Source: Actinostola sp. cb2023
Lineage: Eukaryota > Cnidaria > Anthozoa > Actiniaria > Actinostolidae
Length of the DNA stretch: 64,000 nucleotides
NCBI GenBank assembly: GCA_033675265.1
Contig: JAUJYZ010001376.1
Coordinates: 914,001 to 978,000, forward strand
Direction of reading: 5' to 3'
The first letter of the stretch is position 1; every line of letters begins with the position of its first letter. The notes below the pieces were generated by a model, which was given only the letters and a program-made list of their open reading frames with translations, was not told where the DNA came from and searched no databases. Below are positions 48,551-59,922 of this stretch, in pieces. Both the position numbers and the translations under genes were made by a program.

Positions 48551-48755
48551 TCCTGTAGTCAATTGTGAGAAACTGGTTTGCATGGGATCCCTGTGGTTGA
48601 TTTGACCGCTATGACATAGTTCATTAACTAGTAGCCTGGGTCTAGAGGAGTGTTCTTCACGCTTCACGCCAGCTTTCAATGATCGTCAACCTCCATTAAA
48701 AGTTCCTTTCTTTGTAAAAAAAACGATAGTAAACACCGTCAAAAAGTAGACGAAA

Positions 48756-51700
48756 ATGGGGAATTGTTACGCAGTAGGACCAAACGAAGCTCTAGTCGTC
48801 TCTGGTAATGTTTCTATGTGGTTATATATTGATAAATGTGCTTATTTGACGTGATGTTTGGTGCTTCTTGACCATACTCCATAGCCCATTGTTTGTGTGA
48901 TGCTCGCTGACATGTTTTATTTGATTTGCTTCCTCTATAAGATTATCTACGTCGTTATAGAGCTTCATATCATACTATATGCTTGCCTTTTATAAGATTC
49001 ATTCTACTTGTAATCTGTGCAGTCTAGAATGTTGATGATGGTTGTTTTCTGTATGATTGCTTGCCAAGTGGTTTATGGCCTCTGTGTTGTGCTTGCGATC
49101 GGCACCTGATTTAACCTCCGCATTCTTGATTTCTGCTCTTTCTAAAGGTGGATGTTGTGGTGCAGCGAATAAGAAAACTGTCATCGGTGGTTATGCCTGG
49201 GCATGGGCTTGTGTCAGTGATGTGCAGTCGTAAGTAGTTTAGTTTATTTACTAAACAGAATAAAAATTCCTTGTTCCCACTCCTACATTTGCATACACAA
49301 TACTCAATATTAGAGGATTTAAAGTCGATTGGTAACTCTATGAAATAGTCTTCTAAACCGTTCCTTACCTTTGCATTGTTGTGTGATCTTTGACGATATT
49401 TGCCGACTTGCACTGTTGGCAACCTTATATTTCTTCAATTCATTCTAATCGAGGTATTAATGACACTGACAATATGAGTTGCAAAGTGTAAAATGTTGTC
49501 ACTATTAGTTTTTGCACCATCTAGGTACAGGTGGTGTACATACATATTTCTAAAGTCAAGCTAATCTGAATATTTTGAATGGGAATCAATTTGTTTTTAA
49601 GGATTCGTTTTTAAAGTCAAATGAAATCCAGATGTATTGACATTAACTCACATTACTTAATTAGACCCTTTGAACAGTGCTTAAAATTCTCATACTGTAC
49701 ATTTACGTTGATAGCACACTAACACAATATGTTAATTGATGTAGCTTTCTATTTATGAAAACAATAATTGTTATTATTGTACCAACATTTCTAATTTCAC
49801 AGTATATCACTCGAGGTTATGACACTGAATCCAAAATGTGATATGGTAGAAACCGCACAGGGTGTCGCTGTAACGGTGACAGGTGTATGTCAGGTCAAAG
49901 TCATGACTGAATCCAGACTACTAAAAACAGCTTGTGAACAGTTTTTGGGAAAATCTACTCGTGAAGTTCAGAGTGTTGTGTTACAAACAATGGAGGGACA
50001 CTTGAGAGCCATCTTGGGTACTCTTACAGTGGAGGAAATCTATAGAGGTTTGTGTGGGTCTTTTGTTTACATCATCCAAAGAGGTAGTGCAATAAATAAT
50101 AATAATAATAATAATAACTACCGGGTAGACGCTCTACTAGCGTGAAGTCAGGCTTCTTAATTAAATGAACCTTGTAGTGTGAAACCTAAAAACTTCATTA
50201 TATCGTCATATATACAGAAGTAGTTTGAGCCCATTACCTAATGTACTGTAAAACACAATAATAGAACAATACCAACTCACAATGATTGATCAAGAAGTAC
50301 CAAAAACTAAAAACCTTTATATTTTAGCCAAATAACTACATTAGCGAACTAGTGCAAATATAGGCATGCACGGCAATGAACGGCAGCGTGACGAAAACAG
50401 TGTTTCATCACTTAACTCGTTGCGTGACTCGTTTTTATGCATGCGTAATTAGATTGACTTCGATATTCATATCAAACAGATTTTCTCTTCTGTATTAGAC
50501 CGTATTACGAGTATAGAATTGTAAATATAGCCAAGGACATCTGTGGTGCATTTATTTCTCACTAGGTACAACATTTTGTATTCTGGGCCACGTTTCGATT
50601 TCAAAACACATTGATTTCCTCGAATTCACAAACTCAGCAATATTAAAACCAACAATATAAACTTACAAATTCTTGCTAAGCCACGGATATCTGATAGAAA
50701 TACACTTTAAGACAGAAAAGTTGCAAGTCCAACTGATAATCTCTTCCTGTGAAGCAGGTTCGAAGCGGCGGCTATACTAAAAATTGTTGAGGTTTTAAGT
50801 AGCACTTGACCAAATCATGTAAAATATATATTGTAAAATACAATACATCACAGTAAATAAAAACAAATAATTAACCATGAGAGTCACAAATTTCGGGGAA
50901 TAATGACTTTCGCCGAAGAGAGAGCGTTCATAGAATGATCGAGCCTCATCGAGCCCTCATTAATCGAGTACAGCAAATTTACCAAGCGCATGCGCTGTAG
51001 AACCCAGTTGGCGATTTGACTCATTTTTAGAGTCGGACCTTCCAGGAAGGCCGACTAATAATACTAATAATAAAGTCTGTTTATCGTAGATCGAGAAGCG
51101 TTTGCATCACTTGTCAGAGAAGTAGCTTCACCAGATGTTGGAAGAATGGGTATTGAGATTCTCAGTTTCACCATCAGGGACATTGAAGACCATGTGCAAT
51201 ATCTGGACTCCCTCGGCAAAACACAGACAGCTAAAGTAAAGAGAGATGCAGATGTCGGTGTGGCTGAGGCAAATAGAGATGCTGGTATTAGGGTATGTGC
51301 ACCTACAAGTAAAACTAGCAATGAATCCTGCATCATTTTTTTGTTTTGTTTAATTCATTCATCCATTCCTTCTTTCCTTCCATCCTTCCTTCCTGCCTGC
51401 CCTTTCCCTTCCTTCTTTTTCTACCCTTCCCTCATTCCTTCCTTCCTTATTTCATTCATTTAGGAATTCATTTGTATTTATTGCCTTCAGGAAGCCGAGT
51501 GCCAAAAGCAAAGGATGGATATTGTTTACCAAACACAAACCAACATTGCTGATTCATCCAAAGACTTCCAGATGCAAAAGGCTGCCTTTGACCAGGAGGT
51601 CAACACAAGGAAAGCTGAAGCAGAATTGTCATATGAACTCCAGGTAGAGTTATCATACACCTACATTTATTTGATTTCACAATGTTGGCAATGCTATATA

Positions 51701-54700
51701 TGATGTCAGGCTTTAATACTATTGTGCTATTTCATGAGTAAAAAATGACAGAGCTAGACCACTAAGACATTACAGGCGCTTTCACATATCTTTTGACGAT
51801 CGGATTCCGAAGTTTGTTCCGAAGTTCCGAAGTTCGCCGGCGAACTTCAAACATTCGTTGTTCAAAACAAACTTCGGAACTTTATTGGCGGCAAAGTTCG
51901 TTGAAGCGTGACTCAAAATTAGCTTGGCTATCGACCTATCGACCTTTGGAAACAAAATAGATAATGATTCTTTTGAAAAAGTATACAGGAGTCACAGAAC
52001 ACTTGCAGCAAATCACATCGAGATTACAACGGGTAATCGATGATTCAGATGGAACATTTTGCGGTAGACAAACGTTATTTTCAACCAAGAGTTTTTGAAT
52101 TTCGAATGCACTTATACTGGGGCTTATCTGTTTATGGTGATTCGATATTTAAGCAAATATCATCCGTTTTTGCTGTCCTACGAGTATTTCCTCCATGCTG
52201 CGCCTCTAAATTTCCTCTCCTAACAAAGTTGTTGATGATATTGGAAACAGTTTGCTTTGAAATTAAAGATTTATCGATCTGTGCTTGACTTTGGCCTTCC
52301 AACCAACGATCGATAATCTTTTCACGCACGTACTTAGGAAGCCCTTTTCCTTGTCTAGAAAAACAATTCATGATTGTCTAGTAAGATCATCAAAGAACTC
52401 AACTTCGAATAACGACTGAACTTTGCCTCCAACAAAGTTCCGAAGTTTGTTTTGAACTTGCCAAGTTCATTTTGAACTTCGTATCGAATGTTTGAAGTTC
52501 GCCGACGAACTTCGGAACTTTGGAACAAACTTCGGAATCCGATCATCAAAAGATATGTGAAAGCGCCTGTAAAGTTCATTATTATTAGAGGCATTCTTTC
52601 ATTTTCATGAAAAGATTGTCATGTTAAGTTTTATGATCCATGTTTACAAAATGCTTTCATGTAAACTTATCAAAAACATGTCTGATGCAAGAATTCACTA
52701 CACAGTGGTGAAGTATAATTTATAACATAGGTATGATATAACGCGCGCTCTGATTGGTTGGTTAGCATGTGTCCGTAAGCCCACGGACACACGCTCGCGC
52801 CCATGGACACACGCTCACGTCATCGGCATAGCGCGCGCTCTGAATTCAATCGGAAAATCAAATCGTTTTATTTGAATTTGCAGTGACTATGTTATAAAAG
52901 AAATGGTCAACGCTTTAGCTGTGCGTCCATCGAGTTATGGAGCACTTGGGAATTTGGGAGAGCACTCGTGAAGCTAGAGTTGCTAGAGGCATAGCCGAGA
53001 GCAACTCTTACGGTTCTCTCATGCTCTCCCAAATTCCCGCGTGCTCCATAACTCGATGGACGCACGTTAAGCGTTGACCATTCCTTAATTAGGGTAATGG
53101 AGTAATTTGCATAAAATGAGGAAATATACAAGTTTAGTGAATTCTAATATCACTATCATACATAAGTATATATATATACAATTTTAATAAAACCATAGTA
53201 AAGTTATAACCATTGGAATTCTAGCAAATGCATGGAAACGAGGCTAGTTATTATTATTATTAGTTGAATCACTCTTACTAACATTTTGTAGGTTTATGTA
53301 TGTTATTACAGTGTGGACACTCGAACCGTGAACACTTCGAGTTTTTTTCTAACTTTTTTCCCCCGAACTTCTATTGCCTCATAGCCTCTCAAATGGAGCA
53401 TTGAGTTTAAATACACTTAGTGATCAAAATAAATCATTTTTCTGATCAATTTGCTCAATCAATAATTTATATATATGTGTTAGACAGGGCCTCTGATATG
53501 GTGCAGAAAAAATACGGAAATTGTGCGAAAACAACCCGGGAATTGTGCGGAAAATAATGCGATTTTTCCAATGGTTAATTTAACCTTTTTATAAAGGAAT
53601 GTAATATTATTTTGTTTATTATAAAATGCTCTTTCTTTTTAAGCATATTTATGATTCAGTCGACCAAAAAAATCGGCCTTTTTCCCAGACAATTTTTCCC
53701 TGCGCCATTTTATACCTCGGTCATTCCACAGGAAGCCCAAATAACTAGTGCCAGGCCTCCAAGACAATCTACGCATAGAACGCCTGGTACATTCTAGTAT
53801 GTACGTTGTTTGATTCATACACAACTCGGAAGTGTTGTAGAGGCTTTCTAAGGTGTTTTCAAAGGAAGATCACTCTGAAATAACGGTCAACTGTCAATGA
53901 AAGTTTAAATAAACCGAATATTTGCTTTGGATTTGTTCATATTGTGCTATTTTTCATGAAATGTGCGGCTATCGGTAAATTACGCGATCAGATGCGATTT
54001 GAAACCAAATGTGCGAAATCGCACCATCGCGTAATATCAGAGGCCCTGGTTAGAAAACACATAAGTGTTCATGGTTCGAGTGTCCATACTGTAATGGTTG
54101 GAACATATCACATATACCCATTCTAAATGAGATTTATACTGATTCTGCCATTAATGTATTCGGTCTATTGCCAACTCAAAATAGTGAAGCAAACTTATAA
54201 ACAACAACAACAAATTTTGCATGTGTAATTTTCTGCATTATTAAGACTCAGAGAAACTAGACGCTCATTGAACATTTACTTGGCGTGTGGGATGATCAGT
54301 TGGAACTCCAGGCAATCTCTAGCCCACAGGCTTACCTGATCCTCTGTTTTTGTCCAAACGATGTTTTGGGCCGTTATTTTGTAAGCGTTGGGCTTCCTGT
54401 GGTACGCTCAACCATATTTTGTATATAATGTAGTTCGATTTTCGCTTCAGGAATGGGTTTTAAGCATATCGAACTCCACTATAAACGGACCAGAAAATTG
54501 ATTTTTTTTTTTCCGAATGACATGCTTCTCTCGCTCTTCCTGGGCTTCCTGTGGCCGGGATGGACTGGAACCTCTGACCAAAAAAAAAGCCCATTTTAAG
54601 ACTTGGCGTCTGCCACAGGCAGTCCACGCTGAGTAATTAGTACTTGTAAATATTAAAGTTGATCATCAACTTCTATATTGTGTCAGGCTGCAAAGGAAAA

Positions 54701-57469
54701 GCAAAAGATCAGGTCAGAAGAAATTCAAATTGAAGTTGTAGAAAGAAGAAAACAGATTGAAGTTCAGGAAAAAGAAATTATGCGCAAAGAAAAAGAATTG
54801 GTTGCCAATGTCAAGAGGCCAGCCGAGGCAGAGAGTTTCAAAGTAGAAACAATTGCCCAAGGCCGCAGGTCAGTAGCACTATGACAACATGTACATGTAT
54901 GTAAACACTTGTCCAAGGCCGCTGGTCAGTAGTACTATGACAACATGTATGTAAACACTTGCCCAAGGCCGCTGGTCAGTAGTACTATGACTACATGTAC
55001 ATGTATGTAAACACTTGTCCAAGGCCGCTGGTCAGTAGTACTATGACAACATGTATGTAAACACTTGCCCAAGGCCGCTGGTCAGTAGTACTATGACAAC
55101 ATGTATGTAAACACATGCCCAAGGCCACAGGTCAGTAGTACTATGACTACATGTATGTAAGCACTTGCCCAAGGCCGCTGGTCAGTAGTACTATGACAAC
55201 ATGTATGTAAGCACTTGCCCAAGGCCACAGGTCAGTAGTACTATGACTACATGTATGTAAGCACTTGCCCAAGGCCGCTGGTCAGTAGTACTATGACAAC
55301 ATGTATGTAAGCACTTGCCCAAGGCCACAGGTCAGTAGTACTATGACTACATGTATGTAAGCACTTGCCCAAGGCCGCTGGTCAGTAGTACTATGACAAC
55401 ATGTATGTAAGCACTTGCCCAAGGCCACAGGTCAGTAGTACTATGACTACATGTATGTAAGCACTTGCCCAAGGCCGCTGGTCAGTAGTACTATGACTAC
55501 ATGTATGTAAATGTTGTTATATATACATAATGCGTAACTGTTATAAGTTTTGTATGATTTCAGAACAGAGACTGTCTATTTAGCACAAGCTGATGCCGAA
55601 AGAATTAAGGTAATGATAACACTAACACAATATTTTTTGTTGTTAATACATGCTGTACAGCCATTACATATAACGGAGCTCCATTATTCTGTGCGTTACT
55701 GTAAGTGTTCTCATTTTTTTATGATAGAGAGTAGGATCATCTGAAGCAGCAGCCATTGAGGCTATTGGTAAAGCTGAGGCAGAACGCATGAGACAGAGAG
55801 CAGCAGCATACAAGATGTATGGCGATGCTGCCATGACAGCTCTTATCCTTGAAGCCCTACCTAAGGTAATACAAACCCCCCACCCACCCACCTACAGTGG
55901 ATGTGTAAGATAATAGAGAGCTTAAGCAGCAGACATTTTTGTCAACACGGATGGCGCGCGCACTGACCAATGATGTTCGAAATGACTGTTGACGTCTGTG
56001 ACGGCAATCTACGACATGAAAACAGGTGAAGTGCCATCGTAGATTGCCGTCACGGATGTGAACGGTCATTTCAAACATCATTCGTCAGTGCATGCGCCGT
56101 CCGTGTTGACAAAAACGTTTGCTGTTTAAGCTCCTAATACAAACCCCCCACCCACCTTCCTAAGGTAATACAAACCCCCCACCCATCTACCTAAGGTAAT
56201 ACAAACCCCTCACCCATCTACCTAAGGTAATACAAACCCCCCACCCATCTACCTAAGGTAATACAAACCCCCCACCCATCTACCTAAGGTAATACAAACC
56301 CCCCACTCATCTACCTAAGGTAATGCAAACCCCTCACCCATCTACCTAAGGTAATACAAACCCCCCACCCATCTACCTAAGGTAATACAAACCCCCCACC
56401 CATCTACCTAAGGCAATACAAACCCCCCACCCATCTACCTAAGGTAATACAAACCCCTCACCCATCTACCTAAGGTAATACAAACCCCTCACCCATCTAC
56501 CTAAGGTAATACAAACCCCCCCACCCATCTACCTAAGGTAATACAAACCCCCCACCCATCTACCCCACCCATCTACCTAAGGTAATACAAACCCCTCACC
56601 CATCTACCTAAGGTAATACAAACCCCTCACCCATCTACCTAAGGTAATACAAACCCCCCACCCATCTACCTAAGGTAATACAAACCCCCCACCCACCTAC
56701 CTAAGGTAATACAAACCCCTCACCCATCTACCTAAGGTAATACAAAACCCCCACCCATCTACCTAAGGTAATACAAACCCCCCACCCATCTACCTAAGGT
56801 AATACAAACCCCCCACCCATCTACCTAAGGTAATACAAAACCCCCCACCCATCTACCTAAGGTAATACAAACCCCCCACCCATCTACCTAAGGTAATACA
56901 AACCCCCCACCCATCTACCTAAGGTAATACAAACCCCCACCCATCTACCTAAGGTAATACAAACCCCTCACCCATCTACCTAAGGTAATACAAACCCCCC
57001 ACCCATCTACCTAAGGTAATACAAACCCCCCACCCCCCTAAGGTAATACAACCCCCTCACCCATCTACCTAAGGTAATACAAACCCCCCACCCATCTACC
57101 TAAGGTAATGCAAACCCCCCACCCATCTACCTAACTGATACTGATACTTAAAGGAGCACTCTCACAGATAATGCATTGCGCACCTTGAACCCCTCAGCGC
57201 CATTTTCGTATGATACGAAAATGGCAGATTTCTACTTACCACACGAGAAGGAAGAGATTCTCTGGAGAACTCGGGCCTTGCCATTGCTGATCCGTATCGG
57301 AATTCGAAAGGCGAACTTTTCACGTGCGTTCTTGTCAAATCTAAGTAGTATCCCGTCTGTAAACAATAACACGGCGCGCAATGCATTACCTGTGAGAGTG
57401 CTCCTTTAAGTTAATGAACCCCCGACCCCACCCACCTACCTAACTGATACTGATACCTAGGGTAATACA

Positions 57470-57506
<37 letters not shown>

Positions 57507-58580
57507 ACCCCCGACCCACCTACCTAACTGATACTGATACCTAGGGTAATACAACAAACCCCCCCCCCCCCCCCCTCCCCACCCCGACCCCACCTACCTA
57601 ACTGATACTGATACCTAAGGTCAAACCCCCACCTCCCACCTCCTAAGGTAATACAAACCCTGGTGTTTATTTGTAATTTTCACTATTTGTCTTTCAATAG
57701 CTTGCTGCAGAAGTAGCTGCTCCCTTGGCCAAGATTGAAGATGTGGTGATTATCAATGACGACGGTAACAGTGTTACCGGTGAATTGAGCAAGCTGCTTG
57801 GACAATTGCCTCCTTCAGTGCAGGCACTGACTGGTGTGGACCTATCTGGGGTAAGAATGCACTTAGTTTTGGAATATGTTTAAATTCATATCGTCAAGAC
57901 TTGTCACTGTTTTGTCCACAAATGATACGAATGGTTCTTCACAAAAATGAATCAATAGAAAATGAATTCCTTGTTTGTGGTAGCTCAACCAGTGTTAAAT
58001 AAGATCTAGAGTCATTAGACAGTAGAAAGACAAAATAAATTGTTCTAAACAGTCCGCAAAATACTAGAACCTAGTCCATCACGGAGGAGAAATTATTTTT
58101 TTTCCAAAACAAATTAGTTTCTCATCGCTATATTGCTTTTATTAGTATGGTGCCCCCCCCCCCCCCCCCTGTTTTTATTTTATTTTTGAATTTACATTAT
58201 AAATGTCTTTCATAATTCAAAATAAAATGCAGTAATCTACACATTTTAGGTTCATTATGATCCATCAAAAGACACATCCCTCTTTCCATTCACCTATTTA
58301 TTGCCTCCCTAGCTTTCATATTTTGACTTTAGCTAGAATTAATAAAGCTCGCTCTTTTATTGTTTAAAGATAGAAAAAAATATTAAGGAAATCTCTGGGT
58401 CCGGAACTACCTCAAATGTAAATGTTCTGCAGTGCCTACAGTACCCACAAGTTACATGTACCCATCTATTGTTTCAGAGTTTACTTGGAGTAGTTAAAGT
58501 ACAGTAATTATTGTGTCTCAAGAGTGTCTTTTGTCTTTTTTCAGGTTCTCAAACAAATCCCTGGAGCAAAAATTGCATAA
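48756..58580 (+). CDS. FLOT2: Flotillin-2 (reggie-1), complete, ten exons
   Basis: Exons: 48756-48804, 49148-49229, 49803-50047, 51090-51292, 51491-51643, 54687-54868, 55564-55609, 55728-55865, 57701-57850, 58545-58580. They encode 427 residues (human FLOT2 has 428), with all phases consistent. Flotillins form large oligomeric assemblies on the inner face of membrane microdomains and act in endocytosis and signalling. The N-terminus [20 protein letters not shown] keeps Gly2 (myristoylation) and Cys4, Cys19 and Cys20 (palmitoylation sites in the family). The SPFH/PHB domain runs to about residue 190, with [19 protein letters not shown] and [11 protein letters not shown] long coiled-coil region with EA-rich repeats follows ([26 protein letters not shown]), then [10 protein letters not shown]. 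The start context (AAAATGG) is strong. Introns 6 and 8 hold arrays of their own 5' splice site. Confidence 0.95.
50048..51089 (+). other. Flotillin-2 intron 3
   Basis: It contains an AAT microsatellite (about 50096-50117) and a short hairpin near 51031-51056 (GTCGGACCTT / AAGGCCGAC). I recognise no coding sequence or element ends. Confidence 0.5.
51353..51462. repeat. TTCC-rich simple repeat in flotillin-2 intron 4
   Basis: An imperfect polypyrimidine tract of CATTC, CTTC and TTCC units directly precedes the exon 5 acceptor and may serve as an extended pyrimidine tract. Confidence 0.85.
51773..52569. mobile_element. 797-bp Tc1/mariner-type element with long inverted repeats
   Basis: It lies in flotillin-2 intron 5. 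TA duplications at 51771-51772 and 52570-52571 flank ends CAGGCGCTTTCACATATC and GATATGTGAAAGCGCCTG. The arms match over at least 85 bp with only about three mismatches and contain repeated CCGAAGTT / AACTTCGG motifs. The core keeps a transposase N-terminal fragment on the minus strand. Confidence 0.88.
52132..52371 (-). pseudogene. Transposase remnant: paired-like helix-turn-helix
   Basis: A 79-codon frame inside the TA-flanked element encodes [14 protein letters not shown], then [12 protein letters not shown], then [18 protein letters not shown] and [13 protein letters not shown]. This reads as a paired/homeodomain-like HTH as found at the N-terminus of Tc1-type transposases. The catalytic DDE/D domain is absent, so the copy is non-autonomous. 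Confidence 0.6.
52899..53084. mobile_element. 186-bp foldback element in flotillin-2 intron 5
   Basis: Arms of about 65 bp: GAAATGGTCAACGC at the left end and its near complement at the right, including CGTCCATCGAGTTATGGAGC. A GCGCGCTCTG-containing stretch (52741-52845) precedes it. Confidence 0.8.
53309..54091. mobile_element. 783-bp TA-flanked element carrying a nested hAT-like element
   Basis: Outer ends are CAGTGTGGACACTCGAACC and GGTTCGAGTGTCCATACTG with TA on both sides (53307-53308, 54092-54093). Inside, 53485-54048 has ends CAGGGCCTCTGATAT and ATATCAGAGGCCCTG with GTTAGA repeated on both outer sides. The inner core is rich in GTGCG motifs. Confidence 0.8.
54853..55515. repeat. 50-bp array of the exon 6 splice donor in flotillin-2 intron 6
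   Basis: The unit spans the last bases of exon 6 and its donor: TTGCCCAAGGCCGCAG|GTCAG in the exon, then CAAGGCCGCTG or CAAGGCCACAG followed by GTCAGTAGTACTATGAC in the copies. After the genuine junction at 54868/54869 I count 12 more copies, the first few 50-56 bp apart and the rest exactly 50 bp. Each keeps an AG|GTCAGT or TG|GTCAGT site. Confidence 0.95.
55918..56132. mobile_element. 215-bp palindromic MITE in flotillin-2 intron 8
   Basis: Inverted ends GAGCTTAAGCAGC and GCTGTTTAAGCTC, with inner arms TTTTGTCAACACGGATGGCG and near complement. It separates the first donor-unit copy at the exon from the main array. Confidence 0.85.
56133..57146. repeat. 31-bp array of the exon 8 splice donor in flotillin-2 intron 8
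   Basis: The unit is CTACCTAAG|GTAATACAAA followed by CCCCCCACCCAT. The exon 8 end (55857-55880) has the same sequence, so the unit is the exon end plus 5' splice site. I count about 31 copies with AAG|GTAAT (one has GCAAT). Degenerate relatives continue at 57411-57660 with ACCTAGGGTAATAC and long C runs (34 C at 57472-57505). Confidence 0.95.
57147..57410. mobile_element. 264-bp MITE in flotillin-2 intron 8
   Basis: Inverted ends CTTAAAGGAGCACTCTCACAG and complement, with ATGCATTGCGC inner arms. The core has a CATTTTCGTATGATACGAAAATG hairpin-like segment near 57200-57223. Confidence 0.85.
57851..58544 (+). other. Flotillin-2 intron 9
   Basis: AT-rich sequence with a 17-C run at 58153-58169. 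I saw no coding sequence, element ends or tandem array. Confidence 0.55.
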
Positions 58581-58933
58581 TTTCGTCTTAGAAACAATGA
58601 AAAAGTATTGTTAAATGTCATATTTACACTACTTTCTTATAGTGAAGTATCCATGTAATCATCAACTCTTCATGCTATATATATATTCAACTAATATGTA
58701 CACATACATATAGAACATCTAATCTCACACAAATGTCAAGCCCTTTTAAAGGTTTGCATTGTATATATTCCAGTTGAGTGTTGAGATTGCAGAGTAACTC
58801 AGTGGTAACCTATTGATGTTTGGCTTCAGTGTTCAAAGAATTGCAGGGTTTTCTGCAATCACTCCACTACCACTCATGGAGTGCTACCTGGATGAGTCCA
58901 TACTTTTAGTTGAACACAATGCAGACTCTATTA

Positions 58934-59201
58934 CAGTGCGACTACACCAACCAAGGCCACCCAAACAAATTTTCATACAAATTATCCAATCACAATTGAG
59001 TATTCAAACAACAGAATCTGCACAAATTTTCGCTTTAAAAGCATATATTTTACTTTATATGTGTATGTATATGATCAAGAGTGAACAAGAAACAGTTTAA
59101 ATTGTAGAATTCGACATCATTCTGTTATTCAGCGTCACAAATGTGATTAGAAAATTTGATTCAAAATTTGTTTGGGTGGCCTTGGTTGGTGTAGTCGCAC
59201 C
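58934..59201. mobile_element. MITE family A, copy 2 (268 bp)
   Basis: Near-identical to 8551-8820 over its whole length in the same orientation, with a few substitutions and one short deletion in the core. Ends are CAGTGCGACTACACC and GGTGTAGTCGCACC, flanked here by TTA on both sides, a possible 3-bp target duplication. Confidence 0.92.
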
Positions 59202-59575
59202 TTAAACATATTGGAGCTTCATGTAAACATTTTTAGCCTTAAAAAAACATAATTCCATAATGGAAGAATCACTTTGTTTTGTAATCTGTCATACACATCA
59301 AATCTTTAAAAGCCGAATATAGGCATACATGGTAATGTATGAAAAGCTGCAAGACCTGATTACTCTTTTAATCCAGGATACTGCCTTGTTTACACTAGTG
59401 ACATAAGCAGACTCAGTGCACCAGTTATACAGTAGACAAGCACAGTTAATGAGCAATGCAGTACTTATGTCTGTAAACCAGGTTTAGTTGTAATAGGCCT
59501 TGTAGGAATGTAGCAGACCACACATGCATTCTTGTTTGTCACTCAAACATTATCACATTCCAACTAAACTATGTA
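59202..59575. other. Intergenic stretch, nothing recognised
   Basis: No coding sequence or repeat structure that I could see between two mobile elements. Confidence 0.5.
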
Positions 59576-59586
59576 TACAGTAATAT

Positions 59587-59727
59587 AGTCTCCCTCGCAT
59601 CTGTTCTTAATGCCCCTCAACACACTTGAAATCGTATTTCCGAGAGCCTCAATTTCAAAAATTTTCGGCGGTCGGCCCTCCCTTTCACAATTTCCTGGAT
59701 CTGCCCCTGATGGCTGCGAGGGAGACT
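59587..59727. mobile_element. 141-bp element with about 11-bp flanking direct repeat
   Basis: Short inverted ends AGTCTCCCTCGCA and TGCGAGGGAGACT. TACAGTAATAT occurs directly outside both ends (59576-59586 and 59728-59738), a long target duplication for so small an element. Confidence 0.75.
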
Positions 59728-59835
59728 TACAGTAATATGGCTGTCAACATTAATGCACAATGAAACAATCTAAGCATCTTTATCCAAGCATTATTCTTGG
59801 TTTTCAATCAATCCCTCAATCAATCAAGAGATAAA

Positions 59836-59922
59836 GACACGGCGGCCATGTTGGTTGAACAAACAATAGACACCAATGAGCAATCTTTTGTTGAAGTTCA
59901 ACCAAGATGGCCACCGTGACGT
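59836..59922. mobile_element. Short palindromic element
   Basis: CACGGCGGCCATGTTGGTTGAAC faces GTTCAACCAAGATGGCCACCGTG, about 87 bp in all. Confidence 0.7.

Noticed and set aside
54853..57146. CRISPR-like arrays or bacterial contamination
   Set aside because: Units are contiguous with no unique spacers, and they lie between spliced exons of a eukaryotic gene. None of the window's tandem arrays has a repeat-spacer pattern.
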